Assembly (NCBI GenBank): GCA_002104895.1
Contig: MCFG01000345.1
Location: 1 to 64,000 of the forward strand
Direction: 5' to 3'
DNA length: 64,000 nucleotides
From: Anaeromyces robustus
Lineage: Eukaryota > Neocallimastigomycota > Neocallimastigomycetes > Neocallimastigales > Neocallimastigaceae
Part shown: positions 11,937-27,116 of the stretch, piece after piece
How the letters are laid out: every line of letters begins with the position of its first letter
Position numbering within the stretch: position 1 is the first letter of the stretch
The notes under the pieces: generated by a model
What the model saw: the letters and a program-made list of their open reading frames with translations, nothing else
Database searches by the model: none
Told to the model about the DNA's origin: nothing
Made by a program: the position numbers and the translations under genes

Positions 11937-13092
11937 CAACATTATTATTATCAACATTATTATTATCATTATTAATGGTATCCGAAGAAGTTATATTAGT
12001 TTTATTTTTCTTTTTGACTTCTAATGAATCTTTTTCCAAAATTATAATGTTTAAATTCGGATCAATTTTTAATTTTGGTATATGAAATATTTCATTTTTT
12101 TTGATTTCTTTATTTTTATTTATGTTTTCATCATTATTATTTTCTTTTTCTTTTTCTTTTTCATTTAATATTAAATTGTCACATAAATAATTTTCATCTA
12201 TTATTTTTTTGAACATTACATCCATTTTGAATTTTGTTTTTTCAGAATTTTCAATAGGATAATTTGATTCCTTTTTATTTATTTCATTATTATTTTTAAT
12301 ATTATTGTTAATATTAGTATTAATATTATTATTTATATCATTTGTATCATAAATTTCTTCAAAAACTTGATATTGAGGTATATAATTTAAATGAGTTGTT
12401 TCAGTTTCTATTTCAGTTTCCATTTCTGTATTCATTTCGGTTTTATTTTCTTCAGTTTCTTTTTTATTTTCAGTTTCTAGATTTATACAAGGGTTTTCTA
12501 AAATATAAGTATTTACATTTTCCGTAATAGTTTCAGGTGGAGTAGTAGTAATGGAATTGTTATAATTATCAGTTTCATTTTCTACTTCTGTTTCCATTTC
12601 TGTATTTACATTTTCCGTAATAGTTTCAAGTGGAGTTGTAGTAATGGAATTGTTATAATTATCAGTTTCATTTTCTACTTCTGTTTCCATTTCTGTATTT
12701 ACTATTTTTGTAGTTTCAGTAGTAGTATTAAAATTATTAAAATAGTTATTTTTGTTTTCATATATTTCAGTTTCAGTTTCAGTTTTTGTTTCTGTTTCTG
12801 TTTCCATTTCCATAATTTTCTTTCCAGGATATTCAGTAGAAGTAATAGAAGTGGTAGTAGAATTTTCAGTAAAAGAATTAAAATTATTATAATTTTTATC
12901 TTGCTTATTTTCATATATATCTGTTTCTGTTTCTTGTTCTGTTTGTTGTTCTGTTTCTTGTTCTGTTTCTGGTACTAATAAATCATCATTATTTTCTGTA
13001 TCTTTAAAAAAATTTTTATATTTTATTTTATTTATATCATCGTTTTCATTTTCTAAAATATAATTCATTGAATTATTTATTATGTTTTCCAT
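9135..13092 (-). CDS. Large low-complexity protein with C-terminal transmembrane segment, function unknown
   Basis: Two exons, 13092-9495 and 9298-9135, joined by a GTAAGT...TATAG intron, give 1253 residues. Reading through the donor would stop a few codons later (QSKY), whereas splicing gives YQNLIDENIKKFGATTF and a membrane segment at about 1210-1231, followed by an aromatic tail ending NWVNIKEK. The N-terminal half is acidic and Glu/Thr/Asn-rich, with two nearly identical 31-residue repeats beginning NTEMETEVENETDNYNNSIT and long Asn runs near residues 390-450. The middle is basic. A KKSVSF segment resembles the RVxF docking motif of protein phosphatase 1; this is suggestive only. There is no signal peptide. 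A tail-proximal helix suggests an endomembrane or nuclear-membrane protein facing the cytosol or nucleoplasm. I do not recognise a family. Its 3' end lies about 170 bp upstream of the D-LDH fragment. Confidence 0.8.
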
Positions 13093-14271
13093 TTTTTCTT
13101 TCTTTTCAAATAATAAAAAAAACTCAAAAAAAGTTTATAGTAATTTTTTTTAATATTAGAAAAGAAAAAAAAATAGTAATAGTTAAGAATTTTTATTTAA
13201 AATATAAATCTTTTCTTTTTCTTTTATTCTTTTTCTATTTTTCTTTTTTTATTTTTTTAGTTTTATCTATTTTATTATCTTTTCTTTAGCTGTTGAAAAA
13301 AAAGTAATAGTAATAAAAAAAATAAAAGTGTTATAAGGATTAAAACAATTTAATAGAAAAAATAACTACATAAATTCATTGATTTCAGCAGCAGCAATAA
13401 AAATAATAATAATAAAGTATAACTTAAAAATTATATAATAAAGTATAACTTAAAAATTATTTTTTTTTTCTTTTTTAGTTCTATTTGATTAAAAATATAA
13501 ACAATTTTTTCGTTAAAAAGTTTATAATATATATTTTTTAAAGTTTTTTTTGTTTATACTTTAGCTACTTGGTTATTAATAAATTTTATTAATCTTATTA
13601 TTTTATTTTTTTTAAAGTTTAGTTTTAGTTTTTAAAATAAAAATTAAATAGATTATATCAAGTAATATAAAAAAGTCAAAATGATAATGATAATAATATA
13701 AAATGAAAAAAATCATTCCAAAATGTAGTGTAATTAGTGTAAATTATTATTGCTAATAGAGATTTCGATAAATAATAGAGTAAAAATAATAATAAAAATA
13801 ATAGTGTAAAAATTAATATTACATCAATATTTATTAATATTAAGTATTAAGTAATACAATATAAATTTAATAATTGAAATAGTTATTTCATCTTGGAAAC
13901 TTTAATATTTATTAAATTTTAAATGTTAAAAATTTTTTTTAATATATAAAAATATATATATTATTTTTAAATTATGTCTTTTTTGTAAATTTTTTTTAAT
14001 TAATTTATAAATTAATTTTTACTTAATCAAAAGGTTTGAAAAAATATAAAGATTATTATTTATAAACTTATTTTCTATCTTTTTTATTATTATTATTATT
14101 ATTATTAATATTTTTATTTTATATTTTTATACCTTTGCTAATAATATCAATTATAAAATATCTTTTATAATTATATATTATTATTGAAATATATATAAAT
14201 ATAAAAAGCAACTTTAATAAATAAATATAATATAATTTTGTGTATATATATATCTTAGTTAAAAAAAAAAA
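13093..14271. other. Divergent intergenic region between the low-complexity gene and the RNA triphosphatase
   Basis: Upstream region of two divergent genes. It is A/T-rich with T tracts near 13200-13260 and a 24-26 bp phrase (aataaagtataacttaaaaa) repeated in tandem at about 13409-13462. No open frame has gene-like composition. Both promoters presumably lie here, but no specific site can be picked out. Confidence 0.5.
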
Positions 14272-16870
<2,599 letters not shown>

Positions 16871-17391
16871 AGTCTATTTAATATATTTAATTTATATTAA
16901 AAAAGAAAGGAAATATAATAATAATAATAATAAAAAAAAAAAAAAAAAAAAAAAGAAATGATCATTATAGTTAAGAAATATTTCATATAAATACTAACAT
17001 AAAACAGACAGACAAACAAACAAACAAACAAAAAAGCATAAATAAATTAATCATATTTACATTATATTCAAAAATTACATATAAATATATAAATAAGATA
17101 AATAAAGAAAACTGACAATAATTTAAATTCATTTTATTTAGTATGGCATATATATATTGCAATAAAGATTTAATTAAATATTTTTATTTTTATTTTTAAT
17201 TATCTTTTACAAAATGTTTTTATATAATAGATTTTAAAAGAAAGTACTCTTTTTTTTTTTTTATTTATTTATATAATAGATTCATAAATATTTTTTTATA
17301 AATAAATTATATATCATTTTAATTCAATTTAATGAAATAAATTGAATTAAGATGACATTATTATATATATATATTTACTTTTTTTTTTTTT
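16871..17391. other. Convergent intergenic region, 3' flanks of two genes
   Basis: Lies between the stop codons of the RNA triphosphatase (+) and LARP7 (-) genes. It contains an A tract near 16933-16955, a CAAA-type run near 17008-17032 and T tracts near 17250 and 17380. No gene is seen; it presumably holds both polyadenylation regions. Confidence 0.6.
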
Positions 17392-17673
17392 TTAATTTAT
17401 TTTCATTTCCTCATTTTCTTTTTCTGCTTTTAATTTCATTTTTTTCTCTTTTTGCTTTAAATGTTTTTTAAGATACTTTCTTTTTCTTTTCTTTCTTACA
17501 CTTGCAGTTTCTTTTGTATTACTATTATTATCATTATCTTTATTAGTCATTGTTTTTTTAGATATAGAATTATGAATATTATCATTTTCATTTTCAGTTT
17601 CATTTTCAGTTTCATTTTCATTTTCATTCTCTTTTTTTTCATCAACTTCTTTTTCATTTTCACTTTCAGTATA

Positions 17674-17734
<61 letters not shown>

Positions 17735-17885
17735 GTAGTATCATTATCACTTTTATTATCATTATCATCTTCATTTTCATCTTCATCATCACTGTCATTG
17801 AACCGAATATGTTTTATTTCATTTAAAGGTTCATTTATTGACTTTGAATTTAATAATAAAGATTTAGTATTTGAAGTTTCCTTTA

Positions 17886-17952
<67 letters not shown>

Positions 17953-18647
17953 TAATTTTATATAATTTTCATTTTTAATTGTATTTTCATCATCTTCATC
18001 TACATCCATTTGTTCAATTGAATTTGTCGTATTTTCATTTTCAAATACAGTATGATTATTTTCAATATTATTACTATTTAAATTTATTTGATTTCTTTTA
18101 TTATTTATCATCTTATTTCTGTTTTTAATAGAACCATTAATATATTCCCAATATTCTTTTTCTTCATCACCTATAATATATGTATATATAAAACCAAAAG
18201 ATAAAATAAAATAAAATATATTAATTTAACAAAAATATCTTTTCAATTTTTATAATTAATAATTAATATATATTAATTATAAATCATAATAGTTATTTAT
18301 TTATTTTTTTTTACCAGTTAAGATTCTTAGACGGATAATTTCATAATCATGTATTAATTGAAAATTACCATTTTCTTCAAATTTTTTTTTCAATGTTACA
18401 AATAAAGTACCAGAAACATCTAATCCATTAACTTGAATAACTTTTTTCCTTGTAAAATAATTTTCTGCAATTTTCGCACTATTTGAATCTTTATATCGAA
18501 TATATCCATAGGTTTGATTTGGAGAATAATCAATAAATGATGTTGTCGATACTAAATCAAATAATTTCTAAAAATAATATATAAAATATCGTTATTAATC
18601 AATAAATATATATTGTTAATATAATTAATAAATTAATAAATTAATTA

Positions 18648-18683
<36 letters not shown>

Positions 18684-18943
18684 ATTCTTAATTATTATTA
18701 TTCTATTATTAATTTACTTTTAATATATGCCTGTTAGTATCAGGATGTACACCTCTAAATTCAGCAATTAATCCAGGTTTATATTCAATTACTTTAGTTA
18801 AATCTAAATTTACTTGATTATTTTGTTTTAATTTTTCAATTTGAAGTTGTCTCTTTTTAATATATTCATTAGTCATTTCACGCCATACTTTTCTAATTAA
18901 ATAATAAAAAATTTAATAATTTAAAAATAATTAATTATTAAAA

Positions 18944-19018
<75 letters not shown>

Positions 19019-20240
19019 ATATAAATAATATGAATGAATAATTAAATATATATTTAATAAAAAAATTATATATATATATTATTATTATTTTTTTTTAAAA
19101 TAATATAAAAATTTTTGAATTTATATTAGTTTAAAAATTACATTTTTAAAATTCGAAATCCATTATTTTCAGAATTTATGATATCTTTAAAATTTTTTTT
19201 AGTTACAGGCTTCCAAGTATTCGCTTTTTCTATTGCCAATTCAACCGATTTCTTTTTTTTATAGGTGATAATAAAAAATTTTATAGGTAGTTCTTTCTTA
19301 TGATCGTTATTAACATTAGAAATATTCATATTATTCATATTATTCATATTATTATTATTATTATTATCCATTGTCATTCTTTTTTTAACATCTGGAAAAT
19401 GAATACTTTTAATTTTACCAAATTCTTCAAATGTTGACTTTATTTTTTCTATAGATATTGAATTTGGTAAATGTTCCTTATTTTTATCAATATTAATAAT
19501 AATATATACATATATTATTTATACAAATTTATTATTAAAAAAAAAAAAAGTTAGTTTTATACAATAAAATATAAAATATATATAGAATATTCTTCTTTAA
19601 TATAATTAAAACATAAAAATTATAAAATTTATAAAAGTGTTTATATATATATATATTAATTAGTTATATACCACATATATAGTTCTAGAATCATATTTAA
19701 ATTCTCTTGGAATTGGTTTCTTTCTTCTTATATATTTTCCGTCTTCACTAACCTTTTATTTTTTATATTTTATTTTTATTTTATTTTTTATTATTATATT
19801 AATTAATAATAATTTAATGACATATTTCAATTGAATTATTTATTATTTTTTTTCTTAAATAAATAATTTTATTTAATTTTTTATCACACTTCTATATCTT
19901 TGCAATGCTCTCTAATGGATTTTGAAATTTCAGCTTCGTCAATGGTTAAACCTTTTAATTTATATAATATAAATACTGACATTGGTATCCCTATTTATTG
20001 ATAAATATTTTATATTAAATAAATAATTATGTCAATATTAAAACATTGAAATATGAGTCTAATGTGTATTACTATCTTTTCTTAAAAAGAGTAAAATTTT
20101 TAAATATATATATATATAAGTATATTACATCCATCTTTATTAAAATAGCTATATAGTAATGAATCATAAGATAAATTTTCATCACTTAAATATGTACTAA
20201 TCCGAGATGCAATTTCTTTTTCCAATTCTTTATAATCCAT
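17392..20240 (-). CDS. LARP7: LARP7-type La-related protein (La module plus C-terminal xRRM)
   Basis: Binds the oligo-U 3' ends of RNA polymerase III transcripts; LARP7 proteins chaperone 7SK, U6 or telomerase RNA. Seven exons (20240-20129, 19990-19890, 19752-19672, 19476-19142, 18892-18718, 18567-18315, 18170-17392) give 611 residues. The La motif (about 1-85) shows YLSDENLSYDSLLYSYF, DGWIPMSVFILYKLKGLT and VSEDGKYIRR. RRM1 (about 93-205) starts RTIYVEHLPNSISIEKIKS and carries an Asn/Met-rich insertion. The second RRM (about 250-375) has the xRRM signature LRILTGDEEKEYW (348-360). After an Asn tract, EIKHIRFNDSDDE (about 470-482) matches the HIRF ending of animal LARP7. A long acidic and then basic tail follows. 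Plain La proteins lack the HIRF end, so LARP7 is preferred. In fission yeast the LARP7 protein is Pof8, a telomerase RNA component. The gene is divergent from LEO1. Confidence 0.9.
18941..19027. repeat. (AAAT)n tetranucleotide microsatellite
   Basis: About 20 tandem AAAT units in intron 4 of the LARP7 gene. Confidence 0.95.
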
Positions 20241-21017
20241 TTTTATAAATTAATTATATTTAATTTATAAAATTATTTCATTTATATTTTTAATTTATCT
20301 ATAATGAATAAAAAGAAATTATATTTTTTATAATAATTTTATTTTAAATATTAAAAATTAAAATGGACTATTTTGATTAAAATAGCTATATTAATATTAA
20401 TAATTTAATCAATATTATAAAATTTTTTTTTAGAATATTTTTTTAATATATATTAATTTATGCTATATTAATTCAAATTTATTATCTACTAATATATTAT
20501 TGTATATTATATATATAATAATAATATATAAGTAATAATAAATAAATATATGTAAAAATTTATTTTGTTATTAGATCCATTTTTTTTTAAAAAATTTTTA
20601 AATTTGAATAAATCAATATTTAATGATTTTGAATTTATAATAATTTTTTTTTTTTTTTTCTTTCAGGAGAATTTCATGAATTAAATTTTACATTTTTCAG
20701 TTGAAAAAAGAAATGTACTAAATTTTATTTTTTTTTATAGTAAAGGAAATTTTAATTTAATTTTAATGAAAATTTTTCTCTTCTAAATTATATGATAAAA
20801 GAGTCTATTTTTTTTTCAATATCAAATTTTAAATAATATTAAATATTAAATAAAATAATTATTCAATTTTTGTTGTTCAATATAATATATATAATACATT
20901 TTTGTCTTCATATTATTTAATAATTTTTTTTTTTTTTAAAAAAAAAATAATAATAATTATAATTAAAAAAAAAAGAGTATATATAAAGTAAATTTTGTAT
21001 AATTCATATCAATATCA
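20241..21017. other. Divergent intergenic region between LARP7 and LEO1
   Basis: The two genes read away from each other, so this 777-bp stretch should contain both promoters. It is A/T-rich with T tracts near 20644-20661 and 20925-20940 and an A tract just before LEO1. No other gene or specific regulatory site is seen. Confidence 0.6.
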
Positions 21018-23737
21018 ATGGATAAAGATTTATTTGGATCTTCTTCCTCTGAAGAAGAAGAAAGAAGTGAAATTAAAAGATCTGAAAGAAAACAAATTCG
21101 TAGTATTCAATCAAGTTCAGAAAGTGAAAATGAAAGTGATAATAGTTTAAATAATGATAGTGACAGAGATAGTGATGCATCACGTAATAAACATTTTCGA
21201 AAATTAAAGAAAAGTTCATCTTATAATGATTTTGATTCTGATAATGAAAGAGACAAGGATAATTTATCGGATACTAATGATAAAAATGATACAGGAATGG
21301 ATGATTTATTTGGATCAGAGTAATTATATATATATATTTTTATTATTAATATTATTATTAACATTAATATAATTTTAAGGAGATTTTATTTTATCTTTTA
21401 TTTTTATATAATATATGAAATTTCCTGAATCTATTATTTATATAATTTACAATATTTTTTTTTCTTACTATTATTAAAATTTCTAATATATAATATATAT
21501 ATGTATATAATTAATTTTATTCTATTAATTATTTCAATAATTTATTAATTATTTAAAATGTTCAAATTTTTAAAATCTAAAAAACAAAATTAATTACGAA
21601 TAAAACAAACAAACAAACAAACAAACAAACATGATTTTAAAATTTATAATAATAACAATAATAAAAATTATATAGTGAAGATAAAAGTTCTGATGAAGAA
21701 AATTCAGATGATAATAGAAATAATATAATTAGTCGTGAAAGAAGTAGAACGCGTAGTAGAAGTAGAAGTGGAAGTAGAAGTAGAAGTGGAAGTAGAAGTC
21801 CAAGTTTAGAAAAGAAAGTTGTTTCTATTGATGTTTCAATAGCAAATTTAGAACCACCAAGTAAAGACAATTCAAATGTATGTTTCATTATTTTTATTTT
21901 TATTATTACCATTATTATTATTACTATTATTTTTTTTCTTACTTGTTTATATTACTGTCATTACTATTACTATTTTTATTATTATTTTAATTTGTTATAT
22001 TATCATAATTCTACTATTATTCTTTACATTTATATATATATATATTTATAATTTTTATATTAATATTATTATATTCATATAATTTAATAAAAATTCATTA
22101 TTAATATTTTTTTAAATATATATATATATATATTTTAATATAATAGATATATTTAGCTAAATTACCAAACTTTTTAGATATTGAACCTGAACCATTTGAT
22201 CCTTTAACTTATAAGGGTGTTGAAGAAGAAGAAGCAAGATTAAGAGAAAATGTTATACGATGGAGATATAAGAAAGATAAAAATAATAATTATTTGGTAA
22301 TTAGTAATACTTTATATATATAATTTTAATATAAGTTGATTTATATTTTTTTCCAAAAAAAATGAATAAATATAATTAATGGTTATAATATTTTTATTAT
22401 ATATATAAATTATATTATATTATATTATATTATATTATATTATATTATATTATATTATATTTTATATTTCATTATTTATTTATATATTTATATATTGTTT
22501 TCCTTTTATCATTATTACTATTATTATCATTATTACTATTACTATTACTATTATTACTATTATTATTATTATTATTATTATTATTTTTAAAAAAAAAAAT
22601 AGCCTGATCAAAAAGAATCAAATGCAAGATTTATAAAATGGTCAGATGGATCATTATCATTATTATTAGGTGATGAAATGTTTGAAGTCAATCTTCATGA
22701 AATTGATAGTCATCAATATATTGTTGTAAATCATAGTAGAGAAGGTGTATTACAAACACAAGCACAACTTACAAATTCTATGTCTTTTCAACCTTATGGT
22801 ATTAAAAGTTTAACACATAAGAAATTAACAGCTTCTATTGCTGAAAAGCACCAAAGAAGTGTTAAAACTAAAGTATTTACAGGTGAACATGATAAAAACG
22901 ATCTTAGACAAGAAGTTGTAAGTAACCTTTTTTTTTTTTTTTTTTTTTGTTATATATATATATATAAATTTATTATTTCATTATTATTATTATTATTTAT
23001 ATAAGTATTAGAATTATTATAATAGAATTTATATTTTATATTAAAATATGTTAAAAAAATTTTTTTCTAATACTAATTAATATCTTATATATATATAATA
23101 AATAATAAAACTAAAAACAAAAATAAAAAAACAAAAATAAAAACAAAAATGAAAATAAAAACAAAAATGAAAATAAAAAATAAAAATGAAATAAAAACAA
23201 TATATATATATATATATGATTAATATTTTATAGAAAGATAATCGTCGTATTAATCAAAAATTAGAAAGATTACAACAAAGGAAGAATAGATCAAAGAATG
23301 CAGAAAACAATAAAACACATAATAGACGTAATACCAATAATGATAGTGAAGAAGAAGATTCTTATAGTAGTAGAAAATCATCAAGATATAATCAATATGA
23401 AGAAGAAGAAAATGATTCAGAAGATTTCATTGTTGATGATGATGAATATGATGAAGAAGAAGAAGAACGTCAAAGAGCTAAAGAAGAAAAGATTCTTAGA
23501 GCAAAAAGAGAAGGAGAAAAACAAAGAAGAAGAGAAGAAGAGAGAAGAAGAATTGAAAAACAAAGAGAATTATCACGTAAAAGAAAGTTTGAAGAACATG
23601 CAGATTTATTTGATGATGAAGGTCGTAATGAAGAATCAGAATCAGAATCAGAATCTGATGATAATGATAATGAAGATGTTACTATTAAGAAAAAATCAAA
23701 GAAAAGACAAGTTTTAATGAGTGATGATGAAGAATAA
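21018..23737 (+). CDS. LEO1: RNA polymerase II-associated Paf1 complex subunit Leo1
   Basis: Leo1 is a subunit of the Paf1 complex, which travels with RNA polymerase II and supports elongation and histone modification. Five exons (21018-21319, 21676-21877, 22147-22296, 22603-22917, 23234-23737) give 490 residues. The acidic Ser-rich N-terminus begins MDKDLFGSSSSEEEE. A short Ser/Arg dipeptide tract (RSRSRSGSRSRSGS) follows in exon 2. The conserved core (about 170-340) includes YLAKLPNFLDIEPEPFDP, then RFIKWSDGSLSLLLGDEMFE and FQPYGIKSLTHKKLTASIA. The C-terminal third is highly charged (Glu/Lys/Arg coiled-coil-like, with EEEENDSEDFIVDDDEYDEE) and ends MSDDEE. This order is typical of Leo1 across fungi and animals. 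The SR-type tract is not something I expect in every Leo1. Confidence 0.95.
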
Positions 23738-24205
23738 AATTAAAATAAAATTAAAAGAATAACTCGTTTATTAAGTAGAGAAATAGAGAAAAAAAAATTA
23801 ATTTAATTTAATTTAAATATAATTAAATATAATTATAATGAAAAAAATAGATAAAAATAATATAATAATAAAATACATATATTTAAATGTAGATATTTAT
23901 TTATTAATTAGTTTTTTTAAGAAACAAAAACAAACAAAAAAAATCATTAATTAAAATAAATATATAATAATATATCATTTACAATTTATTAAAAAACAAT
24001 AAATATTTTTCATTTTGTTTTTTTAAAAAATAAATATTTATAAATAAAATAAAATAAAATAAATAGAAAAGAAAATCTATATATATAAAAAAAATTTTAT
24101 CTTATTTATAATTTATATATTAAAATAATTGTATATGACTTCTTTTATAAATATAAAGTAAAAAATATTTTTATGTATATTATTTTAGACATTAAATAAT
24201 TAAAA

Positions 24206-24236
<31 letters not shown>

Positions 24237-24869
24237 GTCTCCAAAAATAATAAAAATTACATAGATATATTGTAATAAAATAAAATAAAATAAAATAGAA
24301 TACAATTACATATTCTATTATATTTTTAAATATATTAAATATTTAATATATTTGTAATTTTTTAATTTTGGAAAAAAACATTACATACATTAAAAGATTA
24401 CTTATTAATTATGTTAAGTTGTAATTTATGATATATCTAATTTATTATATAATTAACATATATTTTATTTAATATATAAATATTCAAAATAATAATAAAA
24501 ATAATAATAATAATAATAAAAATAATAATAATACATAAAACATGACATTAATGACATGGTAAAAAATTCGATGAAACTTTATTGTAATTGTAATATATTT
24601 TATTAAACATAATATATTATTATATTGTATATTTTTTTATTAAATTAAAAATAGCACATCATATGTATCTACATACACATAGATCATTCATTATTACTAA
24701 CTCTTATTTTATATCTTAAGATATATTAAATAAAAGATGAAAAATGATAAAAAAAAAGGGTATGCTGAGTTTTACACCAATTATGAAAGATCAATAATCA
24801 ATAATCATTTAAAAAGTTTATCAATAAATATATAAATAAATATTTAAATAAAAAAGATATAGTTTGAAT

Positions 24870-24933
24870 TTTTTTTCTCAAATAAATTATTAATCGTAAC
24901 CTTTTTAATTATCTAATTTATTTGAGAAAAAAA
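24870..24933. repeat. Inverted repeat with 20-bp perfect arms
   Basis: Arms 24870-24889 and 24914-24933 are exact reverse complements (tttttttctcaaataaatta and its complement) around a 24-base spacer. Such an arm length is unusual among unstructured AT noise. It could form a stable hairpin in DNA or RNA. No target-site duplication is apparent next to it. Confidence 0.8.
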
Positions 24934-24992
24934 TTTAAATGTCAATATTAACTATTTATTTTTTATGAAACAAAATATTTAATAATTAAATG

Positions 24993-24994
24993 AA

Positions 24995-25049
<55 letters not shown>

Positions 25050-25110
25050 ATGATGAAATAAATGATGAAATAAATAAATAAATAAATAAATGATGAAATA
25101 AATGATGAAA

Positions 25111-25141
<31 letters not shown>

Positions 25142-25168
25142 ATAGATAAATAAATAAATGATGAAATA
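24993..25168. repeat. (AAAT)n tract with GATGAAAT interruptions
   Basis: Tetranucleotide repeat with periodic variant units, intergenic. Confidence 0.9.
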
Positions 25169-25560
25169 ATACACAATAGAATAGACAAAAAGTAAAATAA
25201 AATAAAATAAAATACCCTTTTTTATTTGATAAAATATGAATTATTGTATCCTTCATATAATCAAATCTATTCTAATATATTATTTAAATAAAGTTTAAAA
25301 TCAAATAAAAAATAAATATAAAAATAGAAAAAACATTCATTTTCCACTTTTTATTATAAATTAAATTTACAATTATATAAATTTATATTTATATATATTT
25401 ATAATTAAAAAATTATATTTATAAATTTATTAGTTATTATATATTATATATTATTTATTATAAATTATTTATTCCAAATTAATTATTATAAATTAATTAT
25501 TATATATTATATCTATTAATCATCCATTATACCAGTATACCATTATATGGATAATTAAAT

Positions 25561-25675
25561 AAATTAATAAATAAATAAATAAATAGATAAATAAATAAAT
25601 AGATAAATAGATAAATAATTAAATAAATAAATAGATAAATAAATAAATAAATAAATAAGTAAATAAATAAGTAAG

Positions 25676-25758
<83 letters not shown>

Positions 25759-25772
25759 ATAGATAAATAGAT
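25561..25772. repeat. (AAAT)n tract with GATA variants
   Basis: Over 200 bp of AAAT units with occasional AGAT and AAGT variants, intergenic. Confidence 0.9.
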
Positions 25773-27116
25773 AATATTATGTAATATTATAGATGGTGAT
25801 ATAATGATATTAAATTATTAATTATTTAATTATTTAATAATTATTTATTTATTTAATTATTTATTTATTTATTTAATAATTTATTTTTTTATTTATTTAT
25901 TAAGATAATATTATACTATATTATATTATATTATATTATATTATATATACTATTAATAATTAAATAAATAAATAATTAAATAAATAATTAAATATTTAAT
26001 ATTTTATTTTATTATTAAAATAATTTTTTTAAATAATAATATTTTTTTTTTCAGTATTTACTTGTTACTTTATTTACTTTGTTTTTTTTTTTTTTAAAAA
26101 AAAAACTTTTATCGATTTAATTACATTTATTTTATTTTATATTATATTATAATAAAATAAAATCTTTTCCTTTTCTTCTTTCTCACTTTATATATAAAAA
26201 AGAGTAATATATATATTTATAAATATAAAAAATATTTTAAAAATATATATTTTCTTTTTTTTTTCTTTTTGTCAAATTTATAAAATTTTAAAATACTTTA
26301 TTCTTTTATAACAATACCAATATAAAAATATAAAAAGAAAAATTTAAATAATATATATATATATATATAAAAGAATAAAAGAAAAAAAAAAGAAAAAATA
26401 TCAAACTTTATAAAATAATAATAGTAAAATAAGAAATATATAATAATATTATTTTGGTTAAAATACAAAGCTTGCTTTATTTAAAAATATACATATATAA
26501 TTTTTTTTAACGTTATTAATTAAATAAAATAAAATAAAATTAAATAAAATAAATAAAATAAAAAAAAAGGAAAATAAGATATAAAAGTATAAGATATAAA
26601 ATAAAGAACATATAAAATAAAATAATCTTAAAATTAATTCATTATTGTAATAAAAAAAAAAATTTTATACATAATTAATAAAAAAGGTAAAATTAATATT
26701 TTTTATGACATAATTGAATTTATAATAGACAGAATAAATTTTTATACATAGTATAGCAAAATATTATATATATATATTTTACAATTGTCATATAAAATAA
26801 AATATTAATCTATATAATCTTATTTACATATATTTTATAATAGTAAATTAAATTATAAATTCAAATATTCTTTTCATCTTTATAACAATACACATAAATT
26901 AAGAGTTAATATATTTTATTATATAATATAGGTATTTTTTTATTTTTATTTTTTTTTTTTTTTGAATAATATTATAAACAAATAATATTATTTGTTTATA
27001 TAAAAAGTTAGTGATAATGTTTTATATTTACAATATTTAAATCCATATTATATTTTAATTCATAATTGCTTATTTTTTATATATATAAATATATAATTTT
27101 TGAAATAAAAGTAATA

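Larger units (their letters stand above)
23738..27116. other. Intergenic region rich in tetranucleotide repeats; one long inverted repeat
   Basis: A 3.4-kb gap between LEO1 and the FHA-RING gene, both on the plus strand. It holds AAAT-type microsatellites (about 24993-25168 with interspersed GATGAAAT units, and 25561-25772), an ATTAT run at about 25915-25946, and an inverted repeat at 24870-24933. The long frames of alternating Leu/Phe/Ile/Tyr on the minus strand are repeat translations. I see no gene. Confidence 0.6.

Noticed and set aside
11488-12914. Open frames on both strands within the large low-complexity gene
   Set aside because: They are shadows of the Asn- and Glu-rich coding frame: poly-Asn codons read as poly-Leu, poly-Ile or poly-Met elsewhere.
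24963-25256. Open frames made of repeating Tyr-Leu-Phe-Ile on the minus strand
   Set aside because: These are frame-invariant translations of an AAAT microsatellite. The same applies at 44281-44514, 59738-60146 and 27828-28160.
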